This document shows, piece by piece, positions 35,556-45,599 of a stretch of 64,000 nucleotides of DNA (positions within the stretch are counted from its first letter, which is position 1; each line of letters starts with the position of its first letter). A program made the translations under genes and the position numbers. The notes beneath the pieces are model-generated. The model was given only the letters and a program-made list of their open reading frames with translations. It made no database searches and had not been told where the DNA came from. Source of the DNA: Clostridium sp. D43t1_170807_H7 (GTDB lineage Bacteria > Bacillota > Clostridia > Clostridiales > Clostridiaceae); assembly GCF_015555905.1 (NCBI RefSeq), contig NZ_JADNLK010000001.1:64302-128301 (forward strand). The letters run 5' to 3'.

Positions 35556-37061
35556 TTAATGTTTAAAGTGTCTTATTCCTGTGAATACCATGGCAATTCC
35601 ATGTTCGTTGCAAGCATCAATTGATTCTTGATCTCTTATTGAACCACCTGGTTGAATTATTGCTTTAATTCCATATTTAGAGCATTCATCAACTATATCT
35701 CTAAATGGGAAGAATGCATCTGAAGCTAGTATAGTTGCTCCTTCACCTCTTCTTAAAGCATCCATTGTTGGCCAAATTCTATTAACTTGTCCTCCACCAA
35801 TTCCTACAGCAACACCATCTTTAACTGTAACTATAGCATTTGATTTAACATATTTAACAACCTTCATACCAAATACTAAATCTCTCATTTCAGCTTCAGT
35901 TGGAGCTTTTTCTGTAACAACTTTTAATTCATCTAAAAGTTTAGTATCTTCTTCTTGAACTAAAATTCCTCCATCAACAGTTACCATGAATTTCTTATCA
36001 CATGGCTTAACGTTACATTTAATAACTCTTAGGTTTTTCTTAGTTCTTAAAACTTCTAAAGCATCTTCATCAAAATCTGGAGCTGCAACTACTTCTAAGA
36101 ATATTTTAACCATTTCTTCAGCAGTAGCTTTATCAATCTTCTTATTGATAGCAACTATTCCACCGAATATTGAAGTTGGATCTACATCGTGTGCTTTAGT
36201 GTAAGCTTCTACTGCAGTATCACCTATTGCAACACCACATGGAGTGTTATGCTTTAATGCACAGCAAGCTGTTTCTTCAAATTCATTGGCAACTTTCCAT
36301 GCGATATCTAAATCCTTGATATTGTTGTAAGAAAGTTCTTTACCATTTAATATTTCAAAGTCATTCATACCACCATCAAATTCATTTGAAACATAGTATG
36401 CAGCACTTTGATGTGGGTTTTCACCATATCTTAAGCTTTGCTTCTTCTTATATGAAATTGAAAGATATTCTGGATATTCTTCTTCATCATTTAACATAAA
36501 GTTAGAAATTGCTGCGTCATAAGCACTCATTAAATTAAATACTTTACCAGCTAATTTCTTTCTTAACTTGTAGCTGACATCTCCAGTTTCATTAATTTCA
36601 TTCATTACTAATTCATAATCCTTAACATCTGAAATAACAACAACATCTTGGAAGTTCTTAGCTGCTGCTCTTAGCATTGTAGGACCACCAATATCTATAA
36701 ATTCAACTTTTTCTTCAAAGCTTAAATCTTCTCTTACTTTTTCAAAGAAAGGATATAAATTAACTATAATCATATCTATAGTTTCAATATTTCTTTCTTT
36801 TATAGTTTTCATATGCTCTTCATTGTCTCTTATAGCAAGTATTCCTGCATGAATAATTGGGTGAAGAGTTTTAACTCTTCCATCTAGCATTTCTGGGAAA
36901 TTTGTAACTTCATTAACTTCTGTTACTGCAACTCCATTTTCCCTTAAGTGTTTATACGTACCTCCAGTTGAAATAACCTCAACTCCGTTTTCTGCTAAAA
37001 ACTTTGAAAAATCTAAAATTCCAGTCTTATCAAATACGCTAATTAATGCTCTTTTAATCAT
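35556..37061 (-). CDS. purH: AICAR transformylase / IMP cyclohydrolase
   Basis: Last two steps to IMP: formylation of AICAR with 10-formyl-THF and ring closure. The 501-aa protein has the N-terminal MGS-like cyclohydrolase ([49 protein letters not shown]). The C-terminal transformylase has [29 protein letters not shown] (catalytic Lys-His) and [16 protein letters not shown] behind GGGAGG, 13 bases after purN. Confidence 0.97.
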   Translation of the reverse strand: MIKRALISVFDKTGILDFSKFLAENGVEVISTGGTYKHLRENGVAVTEVNEVTNFPEMLDGRVKTLHPIIHAGILAIRDNEEHMKTIKERNIETIDMIIVNLYPFFEKVREDLSFEEKVEFIDIGGPTMLRAAAKNFQDVVVISDVKDYELVMNEINETGDVSYKLRKKLAGKVFNLMSAYDAAISNFMLNDEEEYPEYLSISYKKKQSLRYGENPHQSAAYYVSNEFDGGMNDFEILNGKELSYNNIKDLDIAWKVANEFEETACCALKHNTPCGVAIGDTAVEAYTKAHDVDPTSIFGGIVAINKKIDKATAEEMVKIFLEVVAAPDFDEDALEVLRTKKNLRVIKCNVKPCDKKFMVTVDGGILVQEEDTKLLDELKVVTEKAPTEAEMRDLVFGMKVVKYVKSNAIVTVKDGVAVGIGGGQVNRIWPTMDALRRGEGATILASDAFFPFRDIVDECSKYGIKAIIQPGGSIRDQESIDACNEHGIAMVFTGIRHFKH

Positions 37062-37074
37062 GTAAAAATCCTCC

Positions 37075-37677
37075 CTATTTTAAAATATTTACTCTGCCGT
37101 CTATAATCTCAATTTTACCTCTACTTATTAAATCAATAGCTTTAGGTAATAATTTATGCTCTTCCACTAGTACTCTCTTTTGTATATCTTCTGCCCTATC
37201 ATCAAAATATACTGGAACTGCTTCTTGAAGTATTATTGCCCCACCATCTACTTCTTCATTAACAAAATGAACTGTACATCCAGTAAACTTAACACCTGAA
37301 GCTCTTACTGCATTATGTACATGCATCCCATACATTTTATCTCCACAAAAACTTGGTATAAGTGAAGGATGAATGTTTATTATTCTATCTTTAAATTCTT
37401 TTAATATTTCCCCATCTAATATTGAAAGATAACCAGCTAAAACTATTAAATCAACCTTACCTTTAGTTAATTCTAATATCTTATTAGAAGCTTCATTTCC
37501 ATATTCCTTTTTAGAAACAACATATGATGGAATTCCAGCATTTTTAGCTCTTTCTAAACCATAAATGCCTTCTTTACTTCCAATAACCATTTCAACTTTA
37601 AAAGTTTCTTCTCCATAATCTAAAATTGATTGGAGGTTTGAACCTCCACCAGATACAAGTACTGCTACTTTAAGCAA
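37075..37677 (-). CDS. purN: Phosphoribosylglycinamide formyltransferase
   Basis: Third step: transfers formyl from 10-formyl-THF to GAR. The 200-aa enzyme has the motif order [31 protein letters not shown], the catalytic [11 protein letters not shown] (Asn/His) and [20 protein letters not shown]. The start overlaps the 3' end of purM by 13 bases, so the two are translationally coupled. Confidence 0.95.
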   Translation of the reverse strand: MLKVAVLVSGGGSNLQSILDYGEETFKVEMVIGSKEGIYGLERAKNAGIPSYVVSKKEYGNEASNKILELTKGKVDLIVLAGYLSILDGEILKEFKDRIINIHPSLIPSFCGDKMYGMHVHNAVRASGVKFTGCTVHFVNEEVDGGAIILQEAVPVYFDDRAEDIQKRVLVEEHKLLPKAIDLISRGKIEIIDGRVNILK

Positions 37678-38666
37678 ACTCCTTCACCTCCAGCTGTTAC
37701 AACACCAATTTCATAAGCTTTTTCACCTAATTCATGAAGTTCTTTTATAACAGCATTAACATCTTTTTCATCAACACATAACACAAAACCAATTCCCATA
37801 TTAAATGTGTTATACATATGATCTCTATTTACACCTTTGTTAATCATATCTTCAAAGATTGCTGGTAATGGATAACTATCTTTATTTATTTCTGCAGTTA
37901 ATTCTGAGCCATTAAACATTCTTGGGACATTTTCAATAAATCCTCCACCTGTTATATGAGACATACCCTTAATATCAAATTTTTCAATTAAGCTTAATAT
38001 TGGTTTAACGTATATCTTAGTTGGAGTAATTAATGTTTTCCAAACTTCTTCTCCATTAAATTTTTCATTTAAATCTGTATATAATTTTCTAACTAAAGAG
38101 AATCCATTTGAATGTACCCCTGAAGAAGCAATACCAATTAGCTTATCGCCTGGCTTAATATTTTTTCCGTTTATTATTTTATCTTTATCAACGATACCTA
38201 CTGCAAATCCTGCAATATCATATTCTCCTTCTTTATAAAAACCTGGCATTTCAGCAGTTTCTCCACCAACTAAAGCACAATCTGACATAACACAACCATC
38301 TGAAACACCTTTAACTAAATCAGCAGCAACTTCTGCTTCAAGCTTTCCACAAGCTATATAATCTAAGAAAAATAATGGCTTTGCTCCATGACATAAAATA
38401 TCATTTACACACATAGCTACACAGTCAATACCCACTGTATCATATTTCTTAGTTTTAAATGCTAATTCAAGCTTAGTTCCAACCCCATCCGTACCTGAAA
38501 CTAAAACAGGTTTTTTATAACCTTCTGGTAATTCAACCATTCCAGCAAAACTTCCTAAGCCATTTAAAACATATTCACTCATTGTTCTTTGTGCATATTC
38601 TTTTATAAGCTTTACTGACTTATAACCCTCTTCTATATTAACTCCAGCATCTTTGTAAGTTATCAT
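37665..38666 (-). CDS. purM: Phosphoribosylformylglycinamidine cyclo-ligase (AIR synthetase)
   Basis: Fifth step: ATP-dependent closure of FGAM to AIR. The 333-aa protein carries LVSGTDGVGTKLELAFKT, CVAMCVNDILCHGAKPLFFL, ALVGGETAEMPGFY and HITGGGFIENVPRMF. 18 bases after purF and overlapping purN. Confidence 0.97.
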   Translation of the reverse strand: MITYKDAGVNIEEGYKSVKLIKEYAQRTMSEYVLNGLGSFAGMVELPEGYKKPVLVSGTDGVGTKLELAFKTKKYDTVGIDCVAMCVNDILCHGAKPLFFLDYIACGKLEAEVAADLVKGVSDGCVMSDCALVGGETAEMPGFYKEGEYDIAGFAVGIVDKDKIINGKNIKPGDKLIGIASSGVHSNGFSLVRKLYTDLNEKFNGEEVWKTLITPTKIYVKPILSLIEKFDIKGMSHITGGGFIENVPRMFNGSELTAEINKDSYPLPAIFEDMINKGVNRDHMYNTFNMGIGFVLCVDEKDVNAVIKELHELGEKAYEIGVVTAGGEGVCLK

Positions 38667-38684
38667 TATAAATTCCTACCTTTC

Positions 38685-40106
38685 TTAGTTATGATTTTGG
38701 TTTTCGATTGGTGTTGCAACAGGATATACTCCATTGAAGCATCCTACACAATAACCTTGATTTGCATTAAAGCATTTGTACATACCATTCATAGTTAAAT
38801 ATCCTAAAGAATCACAACCAATTATTTCTCTTATTTCTTCTAATGAGTGATTAGCCCCAATAAGCTCTTTTCTATAAGGAGTATCAATTCCAAAGTAACA
38901 TGGATATTGAACTACTGGTGATGCAACTAAGAAATGAACCTCTTTTGCTCCAGCCCTTCTTAAAGATTCAACTAAATGTTTTGAAGTAGTTCCTCTTACT
39001 ATTGAATCATCTATAAGAATAACTCTCTTACCTTTTATATTTACTTTTAAAGGATTTAACTTAACAGCAACTGCTCTTTCCCTAACTTCTTGAGATGGAG
39101 TAATAAATGTTCTACCTACATATCTATTTTTTACAAATCCTGTATCATAAGGTATTCCTGAAGCCTTAGCATATCCTATTGCTGCTGGTATACCTGAATC
39201 TGGTACTGCAACAACTACATCTGCATCAATTGGATTTTCTTTATATAATTGTTCTCCAGCTCTTACTCTTGATTCATGAACATCTAATCCATCTATAATA
39301 GAATCAGGTCTTGCAAAATAAATATATTCAAAGGCACAAGTTTGACATTGAGTATTTTCAGAATATCTATATGAATTAATTCCATTTTCATCAATTACTA
39401 CAATTTCTCCTGGCTCAATATCCCTAACTAATTCTGCACCAATTGCATCTAAAGCACAGCTTTCAGAAGTTAAAATATATCCTTCCTCAATTTTTCCTAA
39501 AGAAAGAGGCCTTATTCCATGTGGATCTCTTACACCAATAAGCTTGTTTTCAGTTAATATAACCATTGCAAATGATCCTCTAACAGCTTGAATTGCATCT
39601 AATACTGCTCTTTCAACACCTTTTTTAGCTCCTCTTGCAATTAAGTTAGCAATTACTTCTGAATCAATTGATGTATGGAATATATGTCCTCCATCCTCTA
39701 ATAACTCTCTAATAACATCTGCATTAACTAATGTTCCATTGTGTGCCATAGCTATTGGTCCTAACTTTGTTTGGCTTAATAATGGTTGGGCATTTTCGAT
39801 TCTAGTATCACCACTTGTTGAATATCTAACATGTCCAATAGCAGCAAATCCCTTTAAACTATTTATATCTTCTTGAGAAAATGCTTCTGTAATAAGTCCC
39901 ATTCCCTTTTTAATATTTATATCTTCACCATTAGCAACAGCTATACCTGCACTTTCTTGTCCTCTATGTTGAAGTGCATATAAACCATAGTAAGTCAGCG
40001 ATGAAACATCTAGTGGCTTGTTTGAATACACACCAAACACTCCACATTCATCTTTAAATTTATCATTACTTGGATCCATTATTATATTATCTAACTTTGG
40101 ATTCAT
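38685..40106 (-). CDS. purF: Amidophosphoribosyltransferase
   Basis: Committed first step: makes phosphoribosylamine from PRPP and glutamine. The 473-aa protein is the iron-sulfur type. A propeptide of about 20 residues ends before the catalytic Cys in DECGVFGVYS, which would be exposed by self-cleavage. The glutaminase part (ALQHRGQESAGIAVA) is followed by the PRPP-binding loop VILIDDSIVRGTTSKHLVES. 4Fe-4S ligands lie in QCQTCAFEY and in CFNANQGYCVGCFNG. The ATG has a GGGGG-TAGGAG site. A 163-base gap with repeat copy B separates it from purC. Confidence 0.97.
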   Translation of the reverse strand: MNPKLDNIIMDPSNDKFKDECGVFGVYSNKPLDVSSLTYYGLYALQHRGQESAGIAVANGEDINIKKGMGLITEAFSQEDINSLKGFAAIGHVRYSTSGDTRIENAQPLLSQTKLGPIAMAHNGTLVNADVIRELLEDGGHIFHTSIDSEVIANLIARGAKKGVERAVLDAIQAVRGSFAMVILTENKLIGVRDPHGIRPLSLGKIEEGYILTSESCALDAIGAELVRDIEPGEIVVIDENGINSYRYSENTQCQTCAFEYIYFARPDSIIDGLDVHESRVRAGEQLYKENPIDADVVVAVPDSGIPAAIGYAKASGIPYDTGFVKNRYVGRTFITPSQEVRERAVAVKLNPLKVNIKGKRVILIDDSIVRGTTSKHLVESLRRAGAKEVHFLVASPVVQYPCYFGIDTPYRKELIGANHSLEEIREIIGCDSLGYLTMNGMYKCFNANQGYCVGCFNGVYPVATPIENQNHN

Positions 40107-40131
40107 ACTCCTACCCCCAATTAATTAGTTT

Positions 40132-40264
40132 TTGAGTGACAAGTTATAAGTTACAAGTTTCAAGTTAATGAATAAATTCAGTTAATACTGAATGTAAAAT
40201 ATATATTTTTAGAAACTACACAAGGAGTTTCATCCTCAACTTGTCACTTGCCACTTGTCACTAT
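40132..40264. repeat. Structured hairpin repeat, copy B (purC-purF gap)
   Basis: The same layout as copy A but inverted. Outer arms AGTGACAAGTTATAAGTTAC... (40135-40169) and the complementary series ending CTTGCCACTTGTCACT (40232-40262) surround two hairpins: ATTCAGT/ACTGAAT (40176-40193) and GAAACT/AGTTTC (40212-40231). Compared with copy A, the first hairpin keeps pairing while two base pairs differ, which is covariation. Confidence 0.83.
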
Positions 40265-40269
40265 CTAAA

Positions 40270-40974
40270 CTATTCTTGTATTCTCTTTAATATCTCAACA
40301 TAAGCATCCTTAACATTACCAAGATCTCTTCTAAATCTATCCTTATCTAACTTTTCTCCAGTTGTTGCATCCCAGAATCTGCATGTATCTGGTGAAATTT
40401 CATCAGCTAAAACTATATCTCCATTATATCTACCAAACTCTAATTTAAAGTCTATTAATCTTATGTTAGATTTTAAGAACATATCCTTTAAAATATCATT
40501 AATTTTTGCTGTTAAAGAATAAATCTTTTCTAATTCATCAAAAGTTGTTGCTCCAATACCAACTGCATGGTAGTCATTTATTAATGGATCTCCTAAAGAA
40601 TCATCTTTATATGATAACTCAAATACTGTTGTTTTAAGTTCAGTTCCTTCTTCTAATCCTAATCTCTTAGCCATAGAACCAGCTGCAACATTTCTTACTA
40701 TTACTTCTAAAGGAACTATTTCAACCTTTTTACATAATTGTTCTCTATCACTTAACTTTTTAATAAAGTGAGTTGGTACTCCTTTACTATTTAACATCTC
40801 AAATAACATTGAAGTAATTGCATTATTTAAAACACCCTTATCTTCTATTTGCCCCTTCTTTTCTCCGTTAAAAGCAGTTGCATCATCTTTGTAATAAACT
40901 ATTACTTCATCAGCCTTATCTGTAGAATATATTTTCTTTGCCTTACCTTCGTACATCATCTCTAATTTTTCCAT
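40270..40974 (-). CDS. purC: SAICAR synthetase
   Basis: Condenses CAIR with aspartate using ATP. The 234-aa monomeric bacterial type has [52 protein letters not shown] and [12 protein letters not shown]. The start overlaps the purE stop by one base (TAATG). Confidence 0.96.
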   Translation of the reverse strand: MEKLEMMYEGKAKKIYSTDKADEVIVYYKDDATAFNGEKKGQIEDKGVLNNAITSMLFEMLNSKGVPTHFIKKLSDREQLCKKVEIVPLEVIVRNVAAGSMAKRLGLEEGTELKTTVFELSYKDDSLGDPLINDYHAVGIGATTFDELEKIYSLTAKINDILKDMFLKSNIRLIDFKLEFGRYNGDIVLADEISPDTCRFWDATTGEKLDKDRFRRDLGNVKDAYVEILKRIQE

Positions 40975-41453
40975 TATAAATCCACTCCTTCACCATTTTC
41001 AGCTATAAACTTTTCTTTCATTTCTTTTCTATATTGAACTAATTTAGCTTTTAATTCCTTATCTCCAACAGCTAACATTTGTACTGCAAGCATTCCAGCA
41101 TTATAGGAATTATTTATTCCAACTGTTGCAACCGGAATAGATTTTGGCATTTGAACTATTGAAAATAATGCATCTAATCCTTCAATTGCTCCCTTACATG
41201 GAACTCCTATAACTGGCATTGTTGTTTGTGAAGCAATTACTCCTGGTAAATGTGCTGCAAGTCCCGCACCTGCAATTACAACTTCACATCCTTGTGCTTC
41301 ACATTCTCTTAAAGTTTCTTCTAACTTTTCTGGAACTCTGTGAGCTGATAAAACAAATGCTTTATATTCAACTCCAAATTCTTTTAAGCAGTTAGCTGCT
41401 CCTCTCATTATTTCTGTATCTGACTTAGAGCCAAAAAATATTGCTACTTTCAT
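40974..41453 (-). CDS. purE: N5-carboxyaminoimidazole ribonucleotide mutase
   Basis: Class I PurE, 159 aa, moves the carboxyl group of N5-CAIR to give CAIR. The signature [31 protein letters not shown] and [19 protein letters not shown] is complete, with active-site His and Ser. No purK is in this window. It lies 101 bases after purL, in a gap that holds repeat copy C, and is coupled to purC. Confidence 0.95.
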   Translation of the reverse strand: MKVAIFFGSKSDTEIMRGAANCLKEFGVEYKAFVLSAHRVPEKLEETLRECEAQGCEVVIAGAGLAAHLPGVIASQTTMPVIGVPCKGAIEGLDALFSIVQMPKSIPVATVGINNSYNAGMLAVQMLAVGDKELKAKLVQYRKEMKEKFIAENGEGVDL

Positions 41454-41496
41454 TTTAATTCTCCCTACACTTTAAATTTTATTTCATTATTTATTC

Positions 41497-41557
41497 AAGA
41501 AACTCCCTAAGGAGTTTCCACCTTAACTTGCCACTTATCACTTGAAACTTGAAACTA
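41497..41557. repeat. Structured hairpin repeat, half copy C (purL-purE gap)
   Basis: One perfect hairpin GAAACTCC/GGAGTTTC (41499-41518, loop CTAA) plus one arm with the AAGTGGCAAGTT-type heptads (41519-41557). The second arm and second hairpin are absent. The arm runs up to and over the purL stop codon. Same orientation as copy B; the hairpin has CC/GG pairs where copy A has AC/GT. Confidence 0.78.
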
Positions 41558-44500
41558 TTTAAAGTATCTAACTCCTGATTCGAAAATCTTTTGATCAAAG
41601 TTTCCTGGTACATTTTTATAAAGGTTATCTCCAATTCTTTCAGAGTGACCCATCTTACCAAGCACTCTACCATCTGGGCTTGTTATACCTTCTATTCCTA
41701 ACATTGATCCATTTGGATTAAATGGCATATCTAATGCTATATTCCCTTTATTATCAACATATTGAGTTGCTACTTGTCCATTTTCTATTAATTGTTTTAA
41801 TAGTTTTTCTGGAGCAACAAACCTTCCTTCTCCATGTGAAATTGCTACATTGTGTATATCTCCTAATTCAACTCCACTAAACCATGGTGATTTTTTAGAA
41901 ACAATTTTAGTTTTAATTATTGAACTCATATGTCTATTAATTTCGTTATAAGTTAATGTAGCCATATCTTCTTCAATATCAACTATTTCACCATAAGGAA
42001 CTAATCCTAATTTAATTAATGCTTGGAAGCCATTACAAATACCTAACATTAATCCATCTCTATTCTTTAATAAATCCATAACAGCATCTTTAATTCTTTC
42101 ATTTCTAAATACTGTTGATATAAACTTACCTGAACCATCTGGTTCATCCCCTGCCGAGAATCCACCAGGTAACATTATTATTTGACTTTCTCTAATTTGC
42201 TTTTCTAAATTTTCAATTGATTCTACAAAAGCATCATTAGAATAATTTCTAAACACTAATGTTTTTGTTTCAGCTCCAGCATTTCTAAATGCTCTTTCAC
42301 AATCATATTCACAGTTTGTTCCCGGGAATACCGGAATTATTACTTTTGGTTTAGCAACCTTTATAACAGGTGATTTAATATTTGATTTGTTATATAAAAC
42401 TTCTTTTACAGTTTCATTTTTATCACTAGTTTTAATCTTAAATACTTTTGATAGTTTTTCTTCATAAGCTTCTTCTAAAGCATTTAATTTTAAGTCTAAA
42501 TCATAATCTTCTGAAACTATTACTTCATCTTTAACTGTTAATCCTATTTCTTTATAAGCACATCCCTCAAATTCTTTATCTACATTTACATCTCTCTTTA
42601 CTTCTAAAACTAAACTTCCATAGTTTAAACCAAAAAGTTCTTCTTTAGTTAGATTAGAGAATTTAACACCAATTTTATTTCCGAAAGCCATCTTAGAAAG
42701 TGTTTCTGCAACCCCACCAAACTTAACTGATGATGCTGATATTACTTTTCCTTCTAAAATAAGCTCATGTAGCTTCTCTAAATTCTTCTTATATCCTTCA
42801 ACCTTTAATGTATAATCTTCATTTCTTTCAGCCATTAAGAAAACTAACTTTGAAGCAACTTCTTTAAGTTCTGCTGAAATTATATTTTTTGCTTTTTCAA
42901 CTCCAACAGCAAAAGCTACTAATGTTGGAGGAACATCCAAACTTCCAAAGCTTCCAGACATTGAGTCTTTACCACCAATTGCAGGTATTCCTAAATCCAT
43001 TTGTGCTTGATATGCTCCAAGTAATGCTGCAAATGGTTTACCCCATCTTTCTGGGTTCTTTCCTAATTTTTCAAAGTATTCTTGAAGAGTTAATCTTACT
43101 TTTCTATAATCTCCACCAACAGCTGCTAGCTTTGTTACTGCTTCAATTATTGAGTAATATGCCATGTGATATGGACTCCATACTCCTAAATCTGGATTAA
43201 ATCCATAACTCATTATTGTTGCTTCTTTACTTTCTCCATTTAATACTGGGATCTTAGCAACCATTGCTTCTTGTTCTGTCGCTGCATCCTTACCACCATA
43301 TGGCATAAGAACTGTTCCTCCACCTATAGTAGAATCGAATCTTTCAACTAATCCTTTTTGTGATGCCACATTTAATTTCTTTAAGTTATTTATCCATTCT
43401 TCTTTAACATTTATATCACCAACTGCTAAAGGATATTCACCTGGTAATTTAACTTCTACATTTGTTATTTGTCTTGCTCCATTTGTATCTAAGAAGCTTC
43501 TCTTTAAGTTAACTATTTCCTTCCCTCTCCAATACATCCTTAATCTCTCTGTATCAGTAACTTCTGCAACAACAACTGCTTCTAAATTTTCTACTTTAGA
43601 CAATTCTATAAATCTATCTACATTTTCTTTATTAACTACTACAGCCATTCTTTCTTGTGATTCAGAAATTGCAATTTCAGTTCCATCTAAACCTTCATAC
43701 TTTTTAGGAACTTTATCTAAATTAATATCTAATCCTCTAGTTAATTCCCCAATTGCAACTGAAACTCCACCAGCTCCAAAGTCATTACATCTTTTTATCA
43801 TTTTAGATATTTCAGCATTTCTAAATAATCTTTGGATTTTTCTTTCTGTTGGTGCATTACCCTTTTGGACTTCTGCTCCACATTCATTTATTGAATCTTC
43901 TGTATGTTCTTTTGATGAACCTGTAGCTCCACCAACACCATCTCTACCAGTTTTTCCTCCAAGAAGAATTACTATATCGCCAGCTTTTGGCTCTTCTCTT
44001 ACTACATTTTCCTTTGGAGCTGCTGCTATAACTGCACCAACTTCCATTCTCTTAGCAACATAGTTTGGATGATAAACTTCTGAAACTTGTCCTGTTGCTA
44101 AACCAATTTGATTACCATATGAACTATAACCATGTGCTGCTCCTAAAGTAATTGTTCTTTGTGGTAATTTACCCTTAATTGTATCTTCAACTGGTACTGT
44201 TGGATCTGCTGAACCAGTAACTCTCATTGCTTGATATACATATGTTCTACCTGATAGTGGATCTCTTATAGCTCCTCCTAAACAAGTTGCTGCTCCACCG
44301 AAAGGTTCTATCTCAGTCGGGTGATTATGAGTCTCATTTTTAAACATCACTAAGTATTCTTCATTACCCTTATCTGTTTCTATGTTAACTTTTATTGAAC
44401 AAGCATTTATTTCTTCAGAAACATCTAGATCATCTAGCATTCCTCTTTTTCTCATTTCTTTCATAGTAATAACTGCTATATCCATTAATGTTTCATCTCT

Positions 44501-45301
44501 ATCCGTTTCTCCATAAACGAAATCTCTTGATTTTAAATATGCTTCATATGATTTTTGTGCTGCATTATTTAATTCACCTATTTCAAATGTTACATCTTCA
44601 ATTGCCGTACTAAATGTTGTATGTCTACAGTGATCTGACCAATAAGTATCAATCACTTTTATTTCTGTAATTGTCGGTACCTTTTCTTCACTCTTAAAAT
44701 AATCTCTTATCATTAATAGGTCTTCCACACTCATTGCTAATCCCAATTCCTTGTGGAATTCTTCTATTTGATTTCTATCTTTATTAACAAAATCATGAAG
44801 TACTTCTACATCGTTAGGCTCTGCTAATTTTGAAGAAAGTTCAATATTATCTATTGCTACCTCTCTAGAATCTACTGGATTTATATAATATCTTTTTATT
44901 TTGTTTACTTCATCTTCACTTAAATTACCTTTTAAAATAATTACTTTAGATGATTTAACTTCAATTCTATCTTCAGCTCCTAATAGCCCAATACATTCAG
45001 ATGCTGAATCAGCTCTTTGATCATATTGTCCTGGTAAAAATTCAACTGCAAATGCAATCTCATTTTCATCAATTGGAAGAGTTCCTTCATATAAATTATC
45101 TACTGTCTTTTCAGCAAATATTGTGTATAGAGACTTTTTATAGTACTCTTCTTTCATTTCACCTAATATATATTTATTAACTACTCTTACATCTTCAAGA
45201 TTATCTATTCTTAAATTACTTTTGAAATCTTCCATAAGACTTTTAGCTTCAACATTAAAACCATTTTTCTTTTCCACAAAAATACATTTAAACCCTAACA
45301 T
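41555..45301 (-). CDS. purL: Phosphoribosylformylglycinamidine synthase, single chain
   Basis: Fourth step: converts FGAR to FGAM with glutamine and ATP. The 1248-aa protein is the large fused form (PurS-like N-terminus, two AIRS-like domains, C-terminal glutaminase). Signatures include DTYWSDHCRHTTFSTAIEDV, MFKNETHNHPTEIEPFGGAA, GKTGRDGVGGATGSSKEH and IPAIGGKDSMSGSFG. The glutaminase triad lies in LGICNGFQALIKLG (Cys) and VAISHGEGRF (His). The start is the second of two adjacent ATGs (45301), GGAGG 6 bases upstream. It heads the purine operon, an order less common than purE first. The promoter lies at 45378-45406. Confidence 0.95.
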   Translation of the reverse strand: MLGFKCIFVEKKNGFNVEAKSLMEDFKSNLRIDNLEDVRVVNKYILGEMKEEYYKKSLYTIFAEKTVDNLYEGTLPIDENEIAFAVEFLPGQYDQRADSASECIGLLGAEDRIEVKSSKVIILKGNLSEDEVNKIKRYYINPVDSREVAIDNIELSSKLAEPNDVEVLHDFVNKDRNQIEEFHKELGLAMSVEDLLMIRDYFKSEEKVPTITEIKVIDTYWSDHCRHTTFSTAIEDVTFEIGELNNAAQKSYEAYLKSRDFVYGETDRDETLMDIAVITMKEMRKRGMLDDLDVSEEINACSIKVNIETDKGNEEYLVMFKNETHNHPTEIEPFGGAATCLGGAIRDPLSGRTYVYQAMRVTGSADPTVPVEDTIKGKLPQRTITLGAAHGYSSYGNQIGLATGQVSEVYHPNYVAKRMEVGAVIAAAPKENVVREEPKAGDIVILLGGKTGRDGVGGATGSSKEHTEDSINECGAEVQKGNAPTERKIQRLFRNAEISKMIKRCNDFGAGGVSVAIGELTRGLDINLDKVPKKYEGLDGTEIAISESQERMAVVVNKENVDRFIELSKVENLEAVVVAEVTDTERLRMYWRGKEIVNLKRSFLDTNGARQITNVEVKLPGEYPLAVGDINVKEEWINNLKKLNVASQKGLVERFDSTIGGGTVLMPYGGKDAATEQEAMVAKIPVLNGESKEATIMSYGFNPDLGVWSPYHMAYYSIIEAVTKLAAVGGDYRKVRLTLQEYFEKLGKNPERWGKPFAALLGAYQAQMDLGIPAIGGKDSMSGSFGSLDVPPTLVAFAVGVEKAKNIISAELKEVASKLVFLMAERNEDYTLKVEGYKKNLEKLHELILEGKVISASSVKFGGVAETLSKMAFGNKIGVKFSNLTKEELFGLNYGSLVLEVKRDVNVDKEFEGCAYKEIGLTVKDEVIVSEDYDLDLKLNALEEAYEEKLSKVFKIKTSDKNETVKEVLYNKSNIKSPVIKVAKPKVIIPVFPGTNCEYDCERAFRNAGAETKTLVFRNYSNDAFVESIENLEKQIRESQIIMLPGGFSAGDEPDGSGKFISTVFRNERIKDAVMDLLKNRDGLMLGICNGFQALIKLGLVPYGEIVDIEEDMATLTYNEINRHMSSIIKTKIVSKKSPWFSGVELGDIHNVAISHGEGRFVAPEKLLKQLIENGQVATQYVDNKGNIALDMPFNPNGSMLGIEGITSPDGRVLGKMGHSERIGDNLYKNVPGNFDQKIFESGVRYFK

Positions 45302-45332
45302 CATATACCTCCACATACACATTTTTCAAAAC

Positions 45333-45368
45333 ACGAACATTTTTATCTTTTTTATACTTATTCTTCGT
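45333..45368. promoter_or_regulatory. Inverted CGAA boxes (PurBox-like) at purL start
   Basis: ACGAACATT (45333-45341) and the inverted ATTCTTCGT (45360-45368) are separated by 18 bases. Bacillus PurR binds two inverted boxes with core CGAA (consensus near CCGAACAWT) about 16-17 bases apart. The pair lies just downstream of the purL transcription start, suitable for repression. A purR gene is not visible in this window. Confidence 0.5.
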
Positions 45369-45377
45369 ATTAATTAA

Positions 45378-45406
45378 ATATTACCAATCCTTTTTGTTTT
45401 TGTCAA
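45378..45406 (-). promoter_or_regulatory. Promoter of purine operon
   Basis: On the minus strand a perfect TTGACA (45401-45406) and TAATAT (45378-45383) are separated by exactly 17 bases. The leader is about 70 bases; no guanine riboswitch fold was recognised in it. Confidence 0.82.
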
Positions 45407-45522
45407 CTTTATTATTTTTTATAATACATCTTTCGCCATATATCCGAATTTTATTTCTTTCTAATTTATTTTAATTCGCATTTATTCTTTTTTCATTAAA
45501 TTTATATTTAGCAAAAACTTTT

Positions 45523-45541
45523 ATTGTATTAATAATACAAT
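45523..45541. promoter_or_regulatory. 19-bp palindrome upstream of UppS-like gene
   Basis: ATTGTATTA-A-TAATACAAT, a perfect dyad 59 bases before the start codon of the cis-prenyltransferase gene. It contains a TACAAT that could serve as -10, so the palindrome is a good operator candidate for the two-gene prenyl operon. Confidence 0.5.
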
Positions 45542-45599
45542 AATTAGAAATACTATATAAGGTTAATTAGATTACAAATATAATTTAAGGAGTGATTTC

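Noticed and set aside
41491-41673. 60-codon minus frame across the purL end
   Set aside because: It runs through repeat copy C and the purL 3' end in another frame and has no independent support.
45302-45377. Guanine riboswitch upstream of purL
   Set aside because: The leader is only about 70 bases and lacks the P1-P2-P3 core of purine riboswitches.
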